DNA from: a virus
Strand: one strand, 5' to 3'
Virus record (IMG/VR): IMGVR_UViG_3300038299_000386
Location: 1 to 64,000 of that record
Length of the DNA stretch: 64,000 bases
Shown here piece after piece: positions 33,294 through 41,595 of the stretch. The notes under the pieces are model-generated. The model saw only the letters and a list, made by a program, of their open reading frames with translations. It searched no databases and was not told where the DNA came from. The position numbers and the translations under genes are program-made. The first letter of the stretch is position 1, and every line of letters begins with the position of its first letter.

Positions 33294-33478
33294 TCTTCCA
33301 CAATCCTGTATGTGCTAATTACGCTTTCCCATTCTGCAGTGGCGATAAAATCAGTCAAGCAAAAGGGGTCGCAGAAAGACCAGCGGTTCACGTACTTCGC
33401 ATTGTTTACTGTTCTTGATTCAATCCTAAAGGGTTGGCGGTGAACCATAGACCCACAAGATTTGCATTCGTCAACCAC
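33290..33478 (-). CDS. Zinc-finger microprotein (TRASH/MYM-like)
   Basis: A 62-residue protein with CKSCGSMVHRQP and a distal FCDPFCLTDFI, spaced as in TRASH/FCS-type zinc fingers. It overlaps the following gene's start and shares one base with its upstream neighbour. Likely a metal-binding adaptor. Confidence 0.65.
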   Translation of the reverse strand: MVDECKSCGSMVHRQPFRIESRTVNNAKYVNRWSFCDPFCLTDFIATAEWESVISTYRIVEE

Positions 33479-34119
33479 TACAAATCACCCTTTGCTTTCC
33501 ATTCTTCATTCTCGCTGTTCCATTCTCCGCGTTCGTGAATCTCTACTTCTTCCGGCCATACGCCGTGCAAATTTCTTTCTTTGAACATTAGGATTTCTTC
33601 GCCAGAGCCGTCCGGACGTACTCTGTGCGTGTAGAGCCCGAGAATCTTTGGGCGCTGTTGGTTGGTTAAAGACGAGGGGGCGGTGGATCTTGGGACTATG
33701 ATGTCGCAAAGCATTGGCCTTGCCTCGTCAATATTCTTCCAATGCAAACCTCTTGAATCAGGAGTTGCAGAAATTAAAGCTCTCTTGAGTTCTTCGAGTT
33801 GTATTCTAAATTTAGGAAACCAGTCCGACCCAAAAAGAACCAAATTGCGATGAAAACGGGCTTTAGAAGTTACTCCGATTGGTGAATATGTAAATTCTAT
33901 TTCGGGAATTTCATTTATGCTCAAAAATTCGAGAACGTCAGAAATCATTGTGTTTCTAAAGTGCATACCTGCAGATCCCTGCCCACACATGTAGAAGAAT
34001 GACACTGTCTCCAGCAAACGGACTTTGACATGATCGTCCTCCGGCCAATTGAATAAACGAATCAAGTCAGCCTCAGAAGGGCGAACCTCCCAGGTCAGTT
34101 TAGAATCAATGTCATTCAT
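33478..34119 (-). CDS. Hypothetical soluble protein
   Basis: A 213-residue protein starting MNDIDSKLTW at an ATG overlapping the previous stop (ATGA). Mixed alpha/beta with a conserved-looking FYMCGQGSAGMHF and HRNLVLFGSDWFPKF. No family recognised. It is the largest gene in a run of microproteins. Confidence 0.65.
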   Translation of the reverse strand: MNDIDSKLTWEVRPSEADLIRLFNWPEDDHVKVRLLETVSFFYMCGQGSAGMHFRNTMISDVLEFLSINEIPEIEFTYSPIGVTSKARFHRNLVLFGSDWFPKFRIQLEELKRALISATPDSRGLHWKNIDEARPMLCDIIVPRSTAPSSLTNQQRPKILGLYTHRVRPDGSGEEILMFKERNLHGVWPEEVEIHERGEWNSENEEWKAKGDL

Positions 34120-34511
34120 TCCTCTTCCCCCAATCGACATGCATCCAATTCAAACGCACAAAGGCCGTTCTCTGGGACGTGAATGAGGAACCCGTAGTCA
34201 AGTGCCTCTTCAATGATTTCGCCGCCACAGCCCGTGCAGGTTGAAGTCATTTGAACCTCAAGGGCTAAAATTTGTTCTCCAAGCTTTGCTAAAACTTCTC
34301 TTTTCGGACTTCGAGGAAAATCAATTTCCCAATCAATCATCCAATGCGGGCTATTCATGTGAATTTCCACTTGCGAAATCAATGCACGGTGATTCTCAAT
34401 AGTTTTTACATGATCCTCACGCAAGAATATTTCATTACCACAAACAAGGCACCTTTCTGCAGGATGGTGCCTCAAGACGTTACCACAATTCAAACATACC
34501 AAAGAGTCCAT
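34116..34511 (-). CDS. Zinc-ribbon protein
   Basis: A 131-residue protein with an N-terminal ribbon (CLNCGNVLRHHPAERCLVCGNE) and a second Cys pair (CTGCGGE) near residue 92. TGATG overlap with the upstream gene fixes the start at 34511. Function unknown. Confidence 0.68.
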   Translation of the reverse strand: MDSLVCLNCGNVLRHHPAERCLVCGNEIFLREDHVKTIENHRALISQVEIHMNSPHWMIDWEIDFPRSPKREVLAKLGEQILALEVQMTSTCTGCGGEIIEEALDYGFLIHVPENGLCAFELDACRLGEEE

Positions 34512-34792
34512 CAAGAGTCCTCCCTGAAGTGTTTCCAAGTTAACATGACGGCCATCAATTCTTCCATTCGTTCTTTTGCGATTTCATCCGACCATTTTGA
34601 TTCAATCCAACTGGTCAAGTAGAAGAAATGCTGCTCTTGAACCTCTGCTTTTGAATATCGGGTTAATGGGTATTCCGTGGTTGCTGATTGAATTTGCTCG
34701 AAATAGAATCCTCTAACTTTTTTACCAAGTTCTTGATCATTAGGGCATTGTTTTACCAAATCAATTACTTGCTCATACCGATTATCACTCAT
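34511..34792 (-). CDS. Small helical hypothetical protein
   Basis: A 93-residue protein (MSDNRYEQVIDLVKQ to TWKHFREDS), almost entirely helical. Start at 34792 overlaps the previous stop by 8 bases. No family recognised. Confidence 0.6.
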   Translation of the reverse strand: MSDNRYEQVIDLVKQCPNDQELGKKVRGFYFEQIQSATTEYPLTRYSKAEVQEQHFFYLTSWIESKWSDEIAKERMEELMAVMLTWKHFREDS

Positions 34793-35081
34793 TGTTCTCT
34801 CTCCTTTGTAAGATAAGCAGGGTTTCTTCGGCCACCTTGGCGACCCAGCGAGCACCGCCGCTAAGAAGCACAAATACATCGTATTCAGGATTGTCGAGCA
34901 CATACAGAATTGATGGCCCAAAATTCATTTCACAGTATACCTGGCGTTGAACATTAGCCCAATCGCCGCCACCGGGCAAGTCGATGGGGATTCTAATTTT
35001 TACATACTCGCGTGTGATCGCCGAAAGCCCATCGCCTAAATCCACCACTCCGGAGCCATCAGTCTCGCCGTATTCAATCAT
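34785..35081 (-). CDS. Small beta-rich hypothetical protein
   Basis: A 98-residue protein with strands (EYVKIRIPIDLPG, PSILYVLDNPEYDVFVLL) and a final helix. No motif recognised. It overlaps both neighbours. Confidence 0.6.
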   Translation of the reverse strand: MIEYGETDGSGVVDLGDGLSAITREYVKIRIPIDLPGGGDWANVQRQVYCEMNFGPSILYVLDNPEYDVFVLLSGGARWVAKVAEETLLILQRRENNE

Positions 35082-35473
35082 TTTTCAACCACCACCAAGC
35101 AAATAACAACGTCGCCCAATAAGACGGTATGCGGTTCGAGAATATGAGAAAGCCGGTTTCTGTTGGCTTGAACGTAAGCAACCCTCTCTTCATCGCTCTG
35201 CAGCGCATAAAGCGCAAGGCTGGCCTCTTCGTGACAATACATTTCCACAATACCGCCATTCAGTTGTTCTGATTGATTGATTGTAAATTCCTCAACGTGC
35301 CGTACAACAGCTCCCTCCCAAAGGTAAACGTCTGGAACTCTTTCGATATATCCACCAACGGAAGCCTGTAGAACCGATAAACCCGGAGAAGGACCACCTT
35401 CTTTGATTTTTTCTGCATTACCTTCAGCGTCTATTTTCAACCATACAATTCTATTTCCTTCAACTTCTCTCAT
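35078..35473 (-). CDS. DUF3846-like protein
   Basis: A 131-residue protein. LQASVGGYIERVPDVYL, followed by MYCHEEASLALYAL and finally LLGDVVICLVV, follows the order of DUF3846 proteins (VGGYIE, N/HEE, late GDVVI). Those are small phage and plasmid proteins of unknown function. Start overlaps the previous stop. Confidence 0.55.
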   Translation of the reverse strand: MREVEGNRIVWLKIDAEGNAEKIKEGGPSPGLSVLQASVGGYIERVPDVYLWEGAVVRHVEEFTINQSEQLNGGIVEMYCHEEASLALYALQSDEERVAYVQANRNRLSHILEPHTVLLGDVVICLVVVEK

Positions 35474-35703
35474 TCGTTCGCCTCCATTTTTTTGACTCTC
35501 TGGGCATGAAGCCTTTCAACTTGCTTCTTGACATTCAATGCTCCTTTCATGAACCTCTTGTTGGCTGTTGGATCAACAGGTGTCCCGTCTGGTAGCAAAC
35601 CTGCCTGCATCGATATTGCTAAAACGTCAATGCCTTCTAATTCATTTAAAATCCAATAAAGTATTCTCGCCTCAACTTCAATGATCGAACCTGGCCTACT
35701 CAT
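35470..35703 (-). CDS. Small hypothetical protein
   Basis: A 77-residue helical protein (MSRPGSIIEVEARILYWIL to RVKKMEANE) with a basic C-terminal helix. Start at 35703 overlaps the previous stop by 8 bases. Confidence 0.58.
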   Translation of the reverse strand: MSRPGSIIEVEARILYWILNELEGIDVLAISMQAGLLPDGTPVDPTANKRFMKGALNVKKQVERLHAQRVKKMEANE

Positions 35704-35929
35704 CTGCAAGCCCCCAAATATCGTTTCTAACGCGGTCGCCACCAACAGAAGTGTATTGCATGTGACCGACCTTCACAAAAATAGACCGCTTCGCCAAAAC
35801 ATTGCTGATTGCCCCCATACTTGTGCCGTTTCTGTCGGATTGATTGAAAGCATAGCAAAGTTCTGAAGTATTTGCTTGACCCTTGCTTAGCATGTCTACG
35901 AGGAATACTTCAAGGCGTTTTGTACCCAT
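35696..35929 (-). CDS. Small winged-helix-like protein
   Basis: A 77-residue protein: helices LEVFLVDMLSKGQ, SELCYAFNQSDR and MGAISNVLAKRSIFVKV, then a beta wing (MQYTSVGGD). Its order fits a minimal winged helix, much like the protein at 19780-20022. Probable regulator. Confidence 0.58.
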   Translation of the reverse strand: MGTKRLEVFLVDMLSKGQANTSELCYAFNQSDRNGTSMGAISNVLAKRSIFVKVGHMQYTSVGGDRVRNDIWGLADE

Positions 35930-36205
35930 TCAAGCAACCCCGTATAGTAGTATGTCGCTGCTTACGACGGCCGATATTTCAGTAATCGATTCAAGCGGGT
36001 GTGGATCAAAGACGATTTCCCAGTTCCTTTTTGTTTTCAAACCCAAATATTCTCCCGCCTTGAAATCCCTCTCAACCGTTTCGCCAAGTTGCTTCTTTGA
36101 AATTAAGACAAATGTCCCAGACCAAAATTCATCACTCGGAGTTGTATTTTCCAAAAAAGAAAATTTTGCTCCAACGGCGAGATCTTCCACCGAAACCGAA
36201 CTCAT
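35930..36205 (-). CDS. Small beta-rich hypothetical protein
   Basis: A 91-residue protein rich in predicted strands (GAKFSFLENT, WSGTFVLISKKQ, WEIVFDPHPLES). No family recognised. Start overlaps the upstream stop by 4 bases. Confidence 0.58.
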   Translation of the reverse strand: MSSVSVEDLAVGAKFSFLENTTPSDEFWSGTFVLISKKQLGETVERDFKAGEYLGLKTKRNWEIVFDPHPLESITEISAVVSSDILLYGVA

Positions 36206-36357
36206 TCAACAGGCCCCCATTCAATGCCCGAAATCCAATCCTCAACGACCGGGACGTCCCAATTTATCGCGTCCGACCAATCAACATTGATTATCTCAAT
36301 TCTTTTCATAGCATCCTTGCTAACCAAAGCCCGACTTCTGATGTGCTGGAAACTCAT
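36202..36357 (-). CDS. Small hypothetical protein
   Basis: A 51-residue protein (MSFQHIRSRALVSKD to GIEWGPVE), Trp-rich. The ATG at 36357 overlaps the previous stop (ATGA), so the longer frame in the same phase upstream is not used. Confidence 0.55.
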   Translation of the reverse strand: MSFQHIRSRALVSKDAMKRIEIINVDWSDAINWDVPVVEDWISGIEWGPVE

Positions 36358-36698
36358 TGCCCCAACACCTCTTTCTTTCTTTGAGAAACAGCAGTTAAAT
36401 CGCATTGTTCGCAAGTTTCGTAGTGAGTCCATTGGGAAGTGATGCCCAGGCACCACATACATGCCCATTCGGAAATAAATTTGAAACCCTTCGAGCGTAG
36501 TTCTTTTGCACAATCCGTTGGGCTGTTGAATCCCAACTTCTTCCACCAAGACATTCCTATCATCGTGTGTGGCCTGCAGTCCCCGCATTTGCAAGGGGAT
36601 GTGTAATTCTCGTTCTTCGTTTGCGTTAAAATGCTCATAATTTCACCGTTACCTCCGAGCGAGCACTTGGATATAACCTCTTTGGGTATCTTTGACAT
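36354..36698 (-). CDS. Zinc-binding-type protein
   Basis: A 114-residue protein with CKCGDC, CMWC and CEQC pairs, giving two candidate zinc sites. First gene of the minus-strand microprotein unit. The start may be the ATG at 36698 or the one at 36638 (MSILTQ); the short divergent gap to the plus-strand unit (36699-36783) holds the promoters. Confidence 0.6.
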   Translation of the reverse strand: MSKIPKEVISKCSLGGNGEIMSILTQTKNENYTSPCKCGDCRPHTMIGMSWWKKLGFNSPTDCAKELRSKGFKFISEWACMWCLGITSQWTHYETCEQCDLTAVSQRKKEVLGQ

Positions 36699-36783
36699 CC
36701 TTTGATATTATCAGAAATACCCAACAGCTTGTTTAATTTTCTAATCGGCAACATTGATAAGCGCTCGCCTATGGTTGTTTTTC

Positions 36784-37599
36784 ATGACCTCAAGCACCAA
36801 CCCTAACGCAACACTAATCAGCGGACATCACCTTTCTTACGAGCAGATGGGCAAGATAAAAATCCCAGAGCGAACCAAAACTTACACACCGGTTTCGCAT
36901 CAACAAGTTATTGACTTGGTGCGAGAAAGAGCAGAAAGACTACTTCCGAGTTCATTTGAATTAAAATCTGAAGCATTCGGTGTCTCTCCAAAGTTCGGAG
37001 ACAATTTTGGAAGCCGAATGTTTGGAGTTTTGACCTTTGACGACAATTCCGCAGATATGGGCATGGCAATAGGAGTTAGAAATTCTTACGATCAGTCCCT
37101 AAGTGTTGGCGTCGCATTTGGCTCAAAGGTTTTTGTGTGCGACAATTTGATGTTTGTGGGGGACGTTATAGTGGCGCGTAAGCATACCGGCGACGTTCTA
37201 ACCCACCTGGAGAAGAAAATAAACAAAGCCATGATTCACGCTCCTAAGAACCATGAACAAATCCTCTTGGATTCGGACTTAATGAAAGATATTCCTTTGG
37301 ATAACTCCGAAGCCATGATGTTGCTTGGCTTGGCCTATGGAAAATCAGTTCTAAAGCCTCGACAGCTACTCGGTGCGAAAAATGCTTGGGTGAAACCACC
37401 ACAAGAGGACTTTGAGGATAGAAACCTTTGGTCGCTGTATAACGCCTTCACAGAATCTCTGAAGACCTCCCCAGCGGATGACGTAATGGAGGCGCACATC
37501 GGCGCACATGAACTCTTGATAGGTGAAGGATTAGACAAATTGAGAATCTTACACGATCAAGACTACAAGAGGAAAACCGTTTCAGGTGTCGTCCTATGA
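36784..37599 (+). CDS. DUF932-like phage/plasmid protein
   Basis: A 271-residue protein. MAIGVRNSYDQSLSVGVAFG and SKVFVCDNLMFVGDVIVARK match the conserved centre of the DUF932 phage/plasmid-like family; a helical C-terminal half follows. The family is common on phages and plasmids, where a replication or anti-defence role has been suggested but is unsettled. The ATG at 36784 is preferred over a TTG at 36754. Confidence 0.75.
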   Translation: MTSSTNPNATLISGHHLSYEQMGKIKIPERTKTYTPVSHQQVIDLVRERAERLLPSSFELKSEAFGVSPKFGDNFGSRMFGVLTFDDNSADMGMAIGVRNSYDQSLSVGVAFGSKVFVCDNLMFVGDVIVARKHTGDVLTHLEKKINKAMIHAPKNHEQILLDSDLMKDIPLDNSEAMMLLGLAYGKSVLKPRQLLGAKNAWVKPPQEDFEDRNLWSLYNAFTESLKTSPADDVMEAHIGAHELLIGEGLDKLRILHDQDYKRKTVSGVVL

Positions 37600-37922
37600 T
37601 GTGGGTTTCTTACGGGTACGATGGAGCGATTGCTGGAAATTTTTTCGTCTTACATGCCGGTAGGCCGAAACCCAAGCAATTAGGCATCGAAGCCATATCC
37701 GATTATTCCGAGGATGATCAATGCTACGAAGGAACCTTAGAGAACGGAACAATAACTGTTTGTTCGATAGAATACTTCATTGGTTCGATTCCGATTCGTG
37801 AAAACGCCTTTCACTTGATAGATCATATCCCTCGGGCAATTTCCTTTCCTAAAGAAAACTCAGAACCCGAATGCTCCTGGTGCGGAGCCTTAAGTTGCAT
37901 CACTGGTTGCAGAAAGGGTTGA
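37596..37922 (+). CDS. Small Cys-containing protein
   Basis: A 108-residue protein with a beta-rich N-terminus and a C-terminal CSWCGALSCITGC cluster. Start overlaps the DUF932-like stop (ATGATG). Function unknown. Confidence 0.62.
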   Translation: MMWVSYGYDGAIAGNFFVLHAGRPKPKQLGIEAISDYSEDDQCYEGTLENGTITVCSIEYFIGSIPIRENAFHLIDHIPRAISFPKENSEPECSWCGALSCITGCRKG

Positions 37923-37924
37923 AA

Positions 37925-38434
37925 ATGGATTGGGATATATGGGATTGCATCGGCGCTACAGAACGCCTTGAAATGGTTTTTAATGCAGAATCGGGCGACG
38001 TTAGTACAACTTCAACTTGGATATTGAAAGAAATGCTGGGAGAGAATCCTCGTAAATGCGAGTGCTGTATGGAAGAAACCCCGTCAATTCTGACCTATGA
38101 AGGCAGCGAATACAACCCGAATGCCTACGTCAAGACCGATTGTAACGTAGAGTCCCTAACTCTTGAGTCGCTTCAAGCCCAATGGTATGTTTGTGCAGAA
38201 TGTATCGAGGCTCAAAAGACCAAGGCATCATTAGGAAACGACTGGGTTCTTTTCCGAATCGAACTACTGATTAAAGAATATGAGAGGTTCACAGGAATGC
38301 CGACGATCATGTATGATGACATCTTAGACAGCTTAGAAAGCGGCATCCAAAAATTAGCAAAGGAAATTAAGCAGTCGCACGTGGATTCTATGCCCAACTC
38401 TGTAAATTGGATTAGGAAGATGATAAAATGTTAG
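37925..38434 (+). CDS. Zinc-binding-type protein
   Basis: A 169-residue protein with a CECC cluster near residue 43 and CAEC near 92, then a helical C-terminus (YERFTGMPTIMYDDILDSLE). The ATG lies 2 bases after the previous stop. Function unknown. Confidence 0.65.
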   Translation: MDWDIWDCIGATERLEMVFNAESGDVSTTSTWILKEMLGENPRKCECCMEETPSILTYEGSEYNPNAYVKTDCNVESLTLESLQAQWYVCAECIEAQKTKASLGNDWVLFRIELLIKEYERFTGMPTIMYDDILDSLESGIQKLAKEIKQSHVDSMPNSVNWIRKMIKC

Positions 38435-38874
38435 ACCCACAAGCGATGATTGAAAAATTAGTTCTGAAGAATATGAGTCGTATGTCTGCTTTACTAAATA
38501 GTGATGCGACTAAGCGCTGGTATTGGGCAACTCTACAAGCAGAAGGTATGTTTACGATAACTGAAACAATAACTGAACTGCAGTCTATTCAGGAAATTCT
38601 TGACGTTCATCCGGACTGGAACCGCGAAGGTCAGGAAGGCAATTTTTCCGCATTGGGTATGTACATGACCCAACTTGACCGAGTCTGGTATGATCACAAA
38701 TCAAAGTGGAATAACTGGAGCAATAGGCAATTAACAATCATGAAAGAAGGCGGACCAATATTCGGGCCTCCTCCTTCTGTCGAAGAAGCAGAAGAAGCCT
38801 TCTTTGATACAATCTCTTACTCAGGTGCTCATGCCGATGAAAATTCGCCACCAATTGATGAGGACAAAAGTTGA
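38428..38874 (+). CDS. Hypothetical helical protein
   Basis: A 148-residue, helical, slightly acidic protein (MLDPQAMIEKLVLKN to PPIDEDKS), Trp-rich in its middle (WYWATLQAEG, WYDHKSKWNNWSN). It overlaps the previous gene by 7 bases. No family recognised. Confidence 0.62.
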   Translation: MLDPQAMIEKLVLKNMSRMSALLNSDATKRWYWATLQAEGMFTITETITELQSIQEILDVHPDWNREGQEGNFSALGMYMTQLDRVWYDHKSKWNNWSNRQLTIMKEGGPIFGPPPSVEEAEEAFFDTISYSGAHADENSPPIDEDKS

Positions 38875-38892
38875 GGAAAAAACCGTGCTCAT

Positions 38893-38907
38893 GAAAGTGT
38901 GCATATA
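38893..38907 (+). promoter_or_regulatory. GAAAGTGTGCATATA promoter-like motif
   Basis: Plus-strand instance of the recurrent motif, 55-60 bases before the ATG at 38958. The match on the opposite strand to all but one other case, at the same distance, argues for a true promoter element. The following unit holds membrane and tagged proteins. Confidence 0.62.
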
Positions 38908-38957
38908 GGCGCTTTGGGGCAACAATCCACTTAAGGGGGGCGGCATTGAAAAAAGTC

Positions 38958-39386
38958 ATGGCCGAGCGGGACACCCGATACGGAACTCGCCAAGAGCCCC
39001 CATTCATCGACAATCTATTTTGGCTTTTCATTGTGTTTTCAGTTTCAATTGGACTTTTATGGTTCCTCATCAACAACACTGATGAGCCTGGAAAGTGGGG
39101 CGCACTTGTGTTTATGGTTGTAGCGGTGGCGATCCAATTCATCGTATTGATTGAGGCATCTCTTAATTCACTGGCGACGGGACGTTACTTGTGGACCGCT
39201 CTCATCTTTGCAACGGGCTCTCTCGGGGCTTGGATTTACCTTTTCTTCTTTTCTGATTACAGTTCTAGAACCGTGGCCGTCGAGCCGAACAACCGCAGAG
39301 ATCCGAGCGCTCGCTCTATGACTATTCTGTTCCTCGCGTTCGGCGCATTCGTGCTGCTTACTGTGTTCTATGATATGTATAGATAA
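38958..39386 (+). CDS. Four-helix membrane protein
   Basis: A 142-residue protein with hydrophobic helices (LFWLFIVFSVSIGLLWFLI, ALVFMVVAVAIQFIVLIEA, LWTALIFATGSLGAWIYLFFF, MTILFLAFGAFVLLTVFYDMY). ATG at 38958 fits the promoter spacing; a TTG at 38946 is possible. The function is unknown; it resembles other small membrane proteins here in size. Confidence 0.72.
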   Translation: MAERDTRYGTRQEPPFIDNLFWLFIVFSVSIGLLWFLINNTDEPGKWGALVFMVVAVAIQFIVLIEASLNSLATGRYLWTALIFATGSLGAWIYLFFFSDYSSRTVAVEPNNRRDPSARSMTILFLAFGAFVLLTVFYDMYR

Positions 39387-39410
39387 GAGAAATAAATGGA
39401 GATGAAAAAT

Positions 39411-39818
39411 ATGGGAAATTGCGGAAAACCAAAAGGACAATGCACATGCGGCCAAAAGGCCTACAACCGGAACAACAACAACAACCGAAGCAATATGAAG
39501 ATGGGGCCAATTGTACCTTCTTCATCTTCGGGGAGGATCAATCTTGCAATTAACAATCCTCGAAGATTCGAGGGAGAAACCTTTCACGCTGAAGCAATGA
39601 ATGGCGCTCGAACTATTCGTTGGAACAACAAAGCCGCCGCCGAACGCCGAGCATCACAAATTCGCCAACGTGGTTTCACAGCACGGGTTGTGAACAATAC
39701 CGTCTACGTAGGACCATTGCAGAAGCGATACCAGGGCAGACGCCTAAAACCAAGAGCTACATACGACTGGTCTGGCACTGCAGGAATGTCTCAACGAGAT
39801 TTGAAATTAGACTACTGA
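39411..39818 (+). CDS. ARV-module protein with N-terminal CGKxxxxxCxC motif
   Basis: A 135-residue protein. The start MGNCGKPKGQCTCG resembles MSCGKRNCSCASC of the 440-residue protein at 49015-50337, a possible metal site. An Asn tract follows (RNNNNNRSN), then a complete ARV module at residues 50-102 (AAAERRASQIRQRGFTARVV, NTVYVGP). GGAGAT precedes the ATG at 39411, preferred over an ATG-like start at 39396. It is among the smallest tagged proteins, so it approaches the tag in near-isolated form. Confidence 0.75.
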   Translation: MGNCGKPKGQCTCGQKAYNRNNNNNRSNMKMGPIVPSSSSGRINLAINNPRRFEGETFHAEAMNGARTIRWNNKAAAERRASQIRQRGFTARVVNNTVYVGPLQKRYQGRRLKPRATYDWSGTAGMSQRDLKLDY

Positions 39819-39827
39819 GGCCAAATT

Positions 39828-40412
39828 ATGTCCGGTCTAACAAGTTCTCCGGTATGCGTCAACAGTTTTAGCAACTTACTCGGCCTCTGCTCCATTAGCA
39901 AAGAACTATTTTTTGCTGAAGCATTCTTGATCATTGGACTATTTGTAATGATTCGGAGCCAAAAGCAGGGATTCGGCAATTATTTCTTGAGCCAGCGTGG
40001 TTATTCGCTGACCTTCGGGGCTGTGGCTTTTGTGATCGCAGTAAATAATCTGATTTTCGATTATGATTCATTTTTCTTAACAAACGAATTAACTTACAAT
40101 GCAGAATTAGGTGATAACGGTATTGAATACTTCATGTTTTTCTTTTTGCTTACTTTCGGCAGACTCATTCCGCGCCTTTTGTTTGGCGCCATGCCTCCCG
40201 CCGATTATGGCCCAGCCCTAACCAATGTGATTCTGTGGTCGAGTTTCTTGATCGTTGCTTATTGCTGGACTATTTTGTTTTCGATTATCACTATGGGCGA
40301 GTTTGTGCCGGGTGATTGGATAATGACCTACTATTCGACTATTGATTGGATTTCCCTCTTCATCTGGATTCCGCTCGCCCTTACATTCATTCTTCCCAAC
40401 AGATACACTTAG
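39828..40412 (+). CDS. Integral membrane protein, about five helices
   Basis: A 194-residue protein with helices such as LFFAEAFLIIGLFVMI, YSLTFGAVAFVIAVNNLIF, YFMFFFLLTFGRLIPRLLFG, NVILWSSFLIVAYCWTILF and WISLFIWIPLALTFIL. One acidic outer loop (DYDSFFLTNELTYNAELGD). Family not recognised. Its 3' end may overlap a convergent zinc-ribbon gene. Confidence 0.7.
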   Translation: MSGLTSSPVCVNSFSNLLGLCSISKELFFAEAFLIIGLFVMIRSQKQGFGNYFLSQRGYSLTFGAVAFVIAVNNLIFDYDSFFLTNELTYNAELGDNGIEYFMFFFLLTFGRLIPRLLFGAMPPADYGPALTNVILWSSFLIVAYCWTILFSIITMGEFVPGDWIMTYYSTIDWISLFIWIPLALTFILPNRYT

Positions 40413-40556
40413 GATTTGAGGTCTACGTCTCCAACCAATATCTCCGCACCCACCGCAAATCGTTCGAGGGGGTGAATAACGTGGAGTTTCTGAATAAGCA
40501 GCACCACACGTGCGGCACCACCAAAGGACTGCAGGGCGAGGCCCGTTTGCGCCCAA
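40218..40556 (-). CDS. Possible zinc-ribbon protein antisense to membrane-protein 3' end
   Basis: The first 45 residues (CRTCGAAYSETPRYSPPRTICGGCGDIGW) form a convincing zinc ribbon located just after the stop of the 345-residue gene. The frame then runs 195 bases antisense into the neighbouring membrane gene, where it is poor in motifs. TTG at 40556 would be the start. Either a genuine overlapping gene or a shorter one in the gap; moderate doubt. Confidence 0.4.
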   Translation of the reverse strand: MGANGPRPAVLWWCRTCGAAYSETPRYSPPRTICGGCGDIGWRRRPQILSVSVGKNECKGERNPDEEGNPINSRIVGHYPITRHKLAHSDNRKQNSPAISNDQETRPQNHIG

Positions 40557-40557
40557 A

Positions 40558-41595
40558 TTAAGACCCCAAATTACCCTTCGTAATTAGCGCCATATACTGC
40601 TCGTAATCCGCTTTGTTTGTGGCGCCAGAGTTTGTGGCGCCAGAGTCAAGAAGGTCTGAAAGCAAGCGTCTTTCCTTAGATGGCCGGTATATCTCTTCGG
40701 GGTCAGGTGAAAGCGGAATTTCCCCCACGTTTCCGGCAATTATTCCTATTTTGCCGGTTTTGATACGGAATCCTCGGGGATCATTGCCTGGACCGTATTC
40801 TTTGTCTGCCGCTTGTTGGAATCCATCCTTATCGGCTTTCAGGAACTTGAGCCTTTCACCGATCTGCATACCGGAAAGAGGTTCAATCAATTCAGCATTA
40901 GGGAATTTTTTCTTAAGTTCCGGAATCAAGACATTTGTATACGATTTTCCAGCCAAAAGATATATTTTTTTTATTTCATTTTTCGCTTCGAACCGCTTTT
41001 TTGTTATTGCTTTGTTATCTCTCTTGATAATTGATACCTGTGCTGGTTTAGGCTTTGTAATGTTTGAAACCACTCGCTGAGCCCAACTTTTCTTTTCCTT
41101 TGGATTCAAAGAAGTGATTTTTTTGTCATAATTCTCAATAAGCATCTCAGGTCCGCTAATTGGTTTAGCAAGTTCGGGGTGTTCAGCAGATAGTATTCCA
41201 TATTCAATCCACCTATTATCTGCCCAAGCTTGCGAGAACTCAAAGAGAGGTGAACAATACAATTCTTTGGCCTTCATTTTATTGTTTACGCCACGTTCAT
41301 CCATCCCAAGCCACTGTTTCTTGCTCGAGCAACCAATTAGGGCGATTGATTTACCGCTAATTTTGATACCCCCACCATCTGAATCAGCATAGTATTGTAT
41401 GCCTTGTGAATTGAGTCGCGAGGTCTTTATTTGCTGGATGATACTTTTTCTATTTGTTGAATTGTTATTGATATAACGGCTTGTGATCGGATTGAAAATA
41501 AATCGCTGACCCAATGAGGATTTTTTCAGTATGTCTGCAAGAAGATAGTCATCACTTGCATCTCCGTATTTCCAAGCCATTCTCATTCCCGCCAT
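40558..41595 (-). CDS. DUF6884-like protein with degenerate ARV module
   Basis: A 345-residue protein. From about residue 85: IALIGCSSKKQWL, KELYCSPLFEFSQAWADN, YGILSAEHPEL and YDKKI. This order matches the DUF6884 family (GCSKKK, AKELY.S.LF, W.ILSA.HGL, YD), possibly distant to enzymes of tRNA/DNA base modification. A second conserved-looking region YLLAGKSYTNVLIPELKKKF follows. The N-terminal residues 40-79 (KSIIQQIKTSRLNSQGIQYYA, GGGIKI) look like a worn ARV module. A SGATNSGATN duplication stands near the C-terminus. Confidence 0.65.
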   Translation of the reverse strand: MAGMRMAWKYGDASDDYLLADILKKSSLGQRFIFNPITSRYINNNSTNRKSIIQQIKTSRLNSQGIQYYADSDGGGIKISGKSIALIGCSSKKQWLGMDERGVNNKMKAKELYCSPLFEFSQAWADNRWIEYGILSAEHPELAKPISGPEMLIENYDKKITSLNPKEKKSWAQRVVSNITKPKPAQVSIIKRDNKAITKKRFEAKNEIKKIYLLAGKSYTNVLIPELKKKFPNAELIEPLSGMQIGERLKFLKADKDGFQQAADKEYGPGNDPRGFRIKTGKIGIIAGNVGEIPLSPDPEEIYRPSKERRLLSDLLDSGATNSGATNKADYEQYMALITKGNLGS

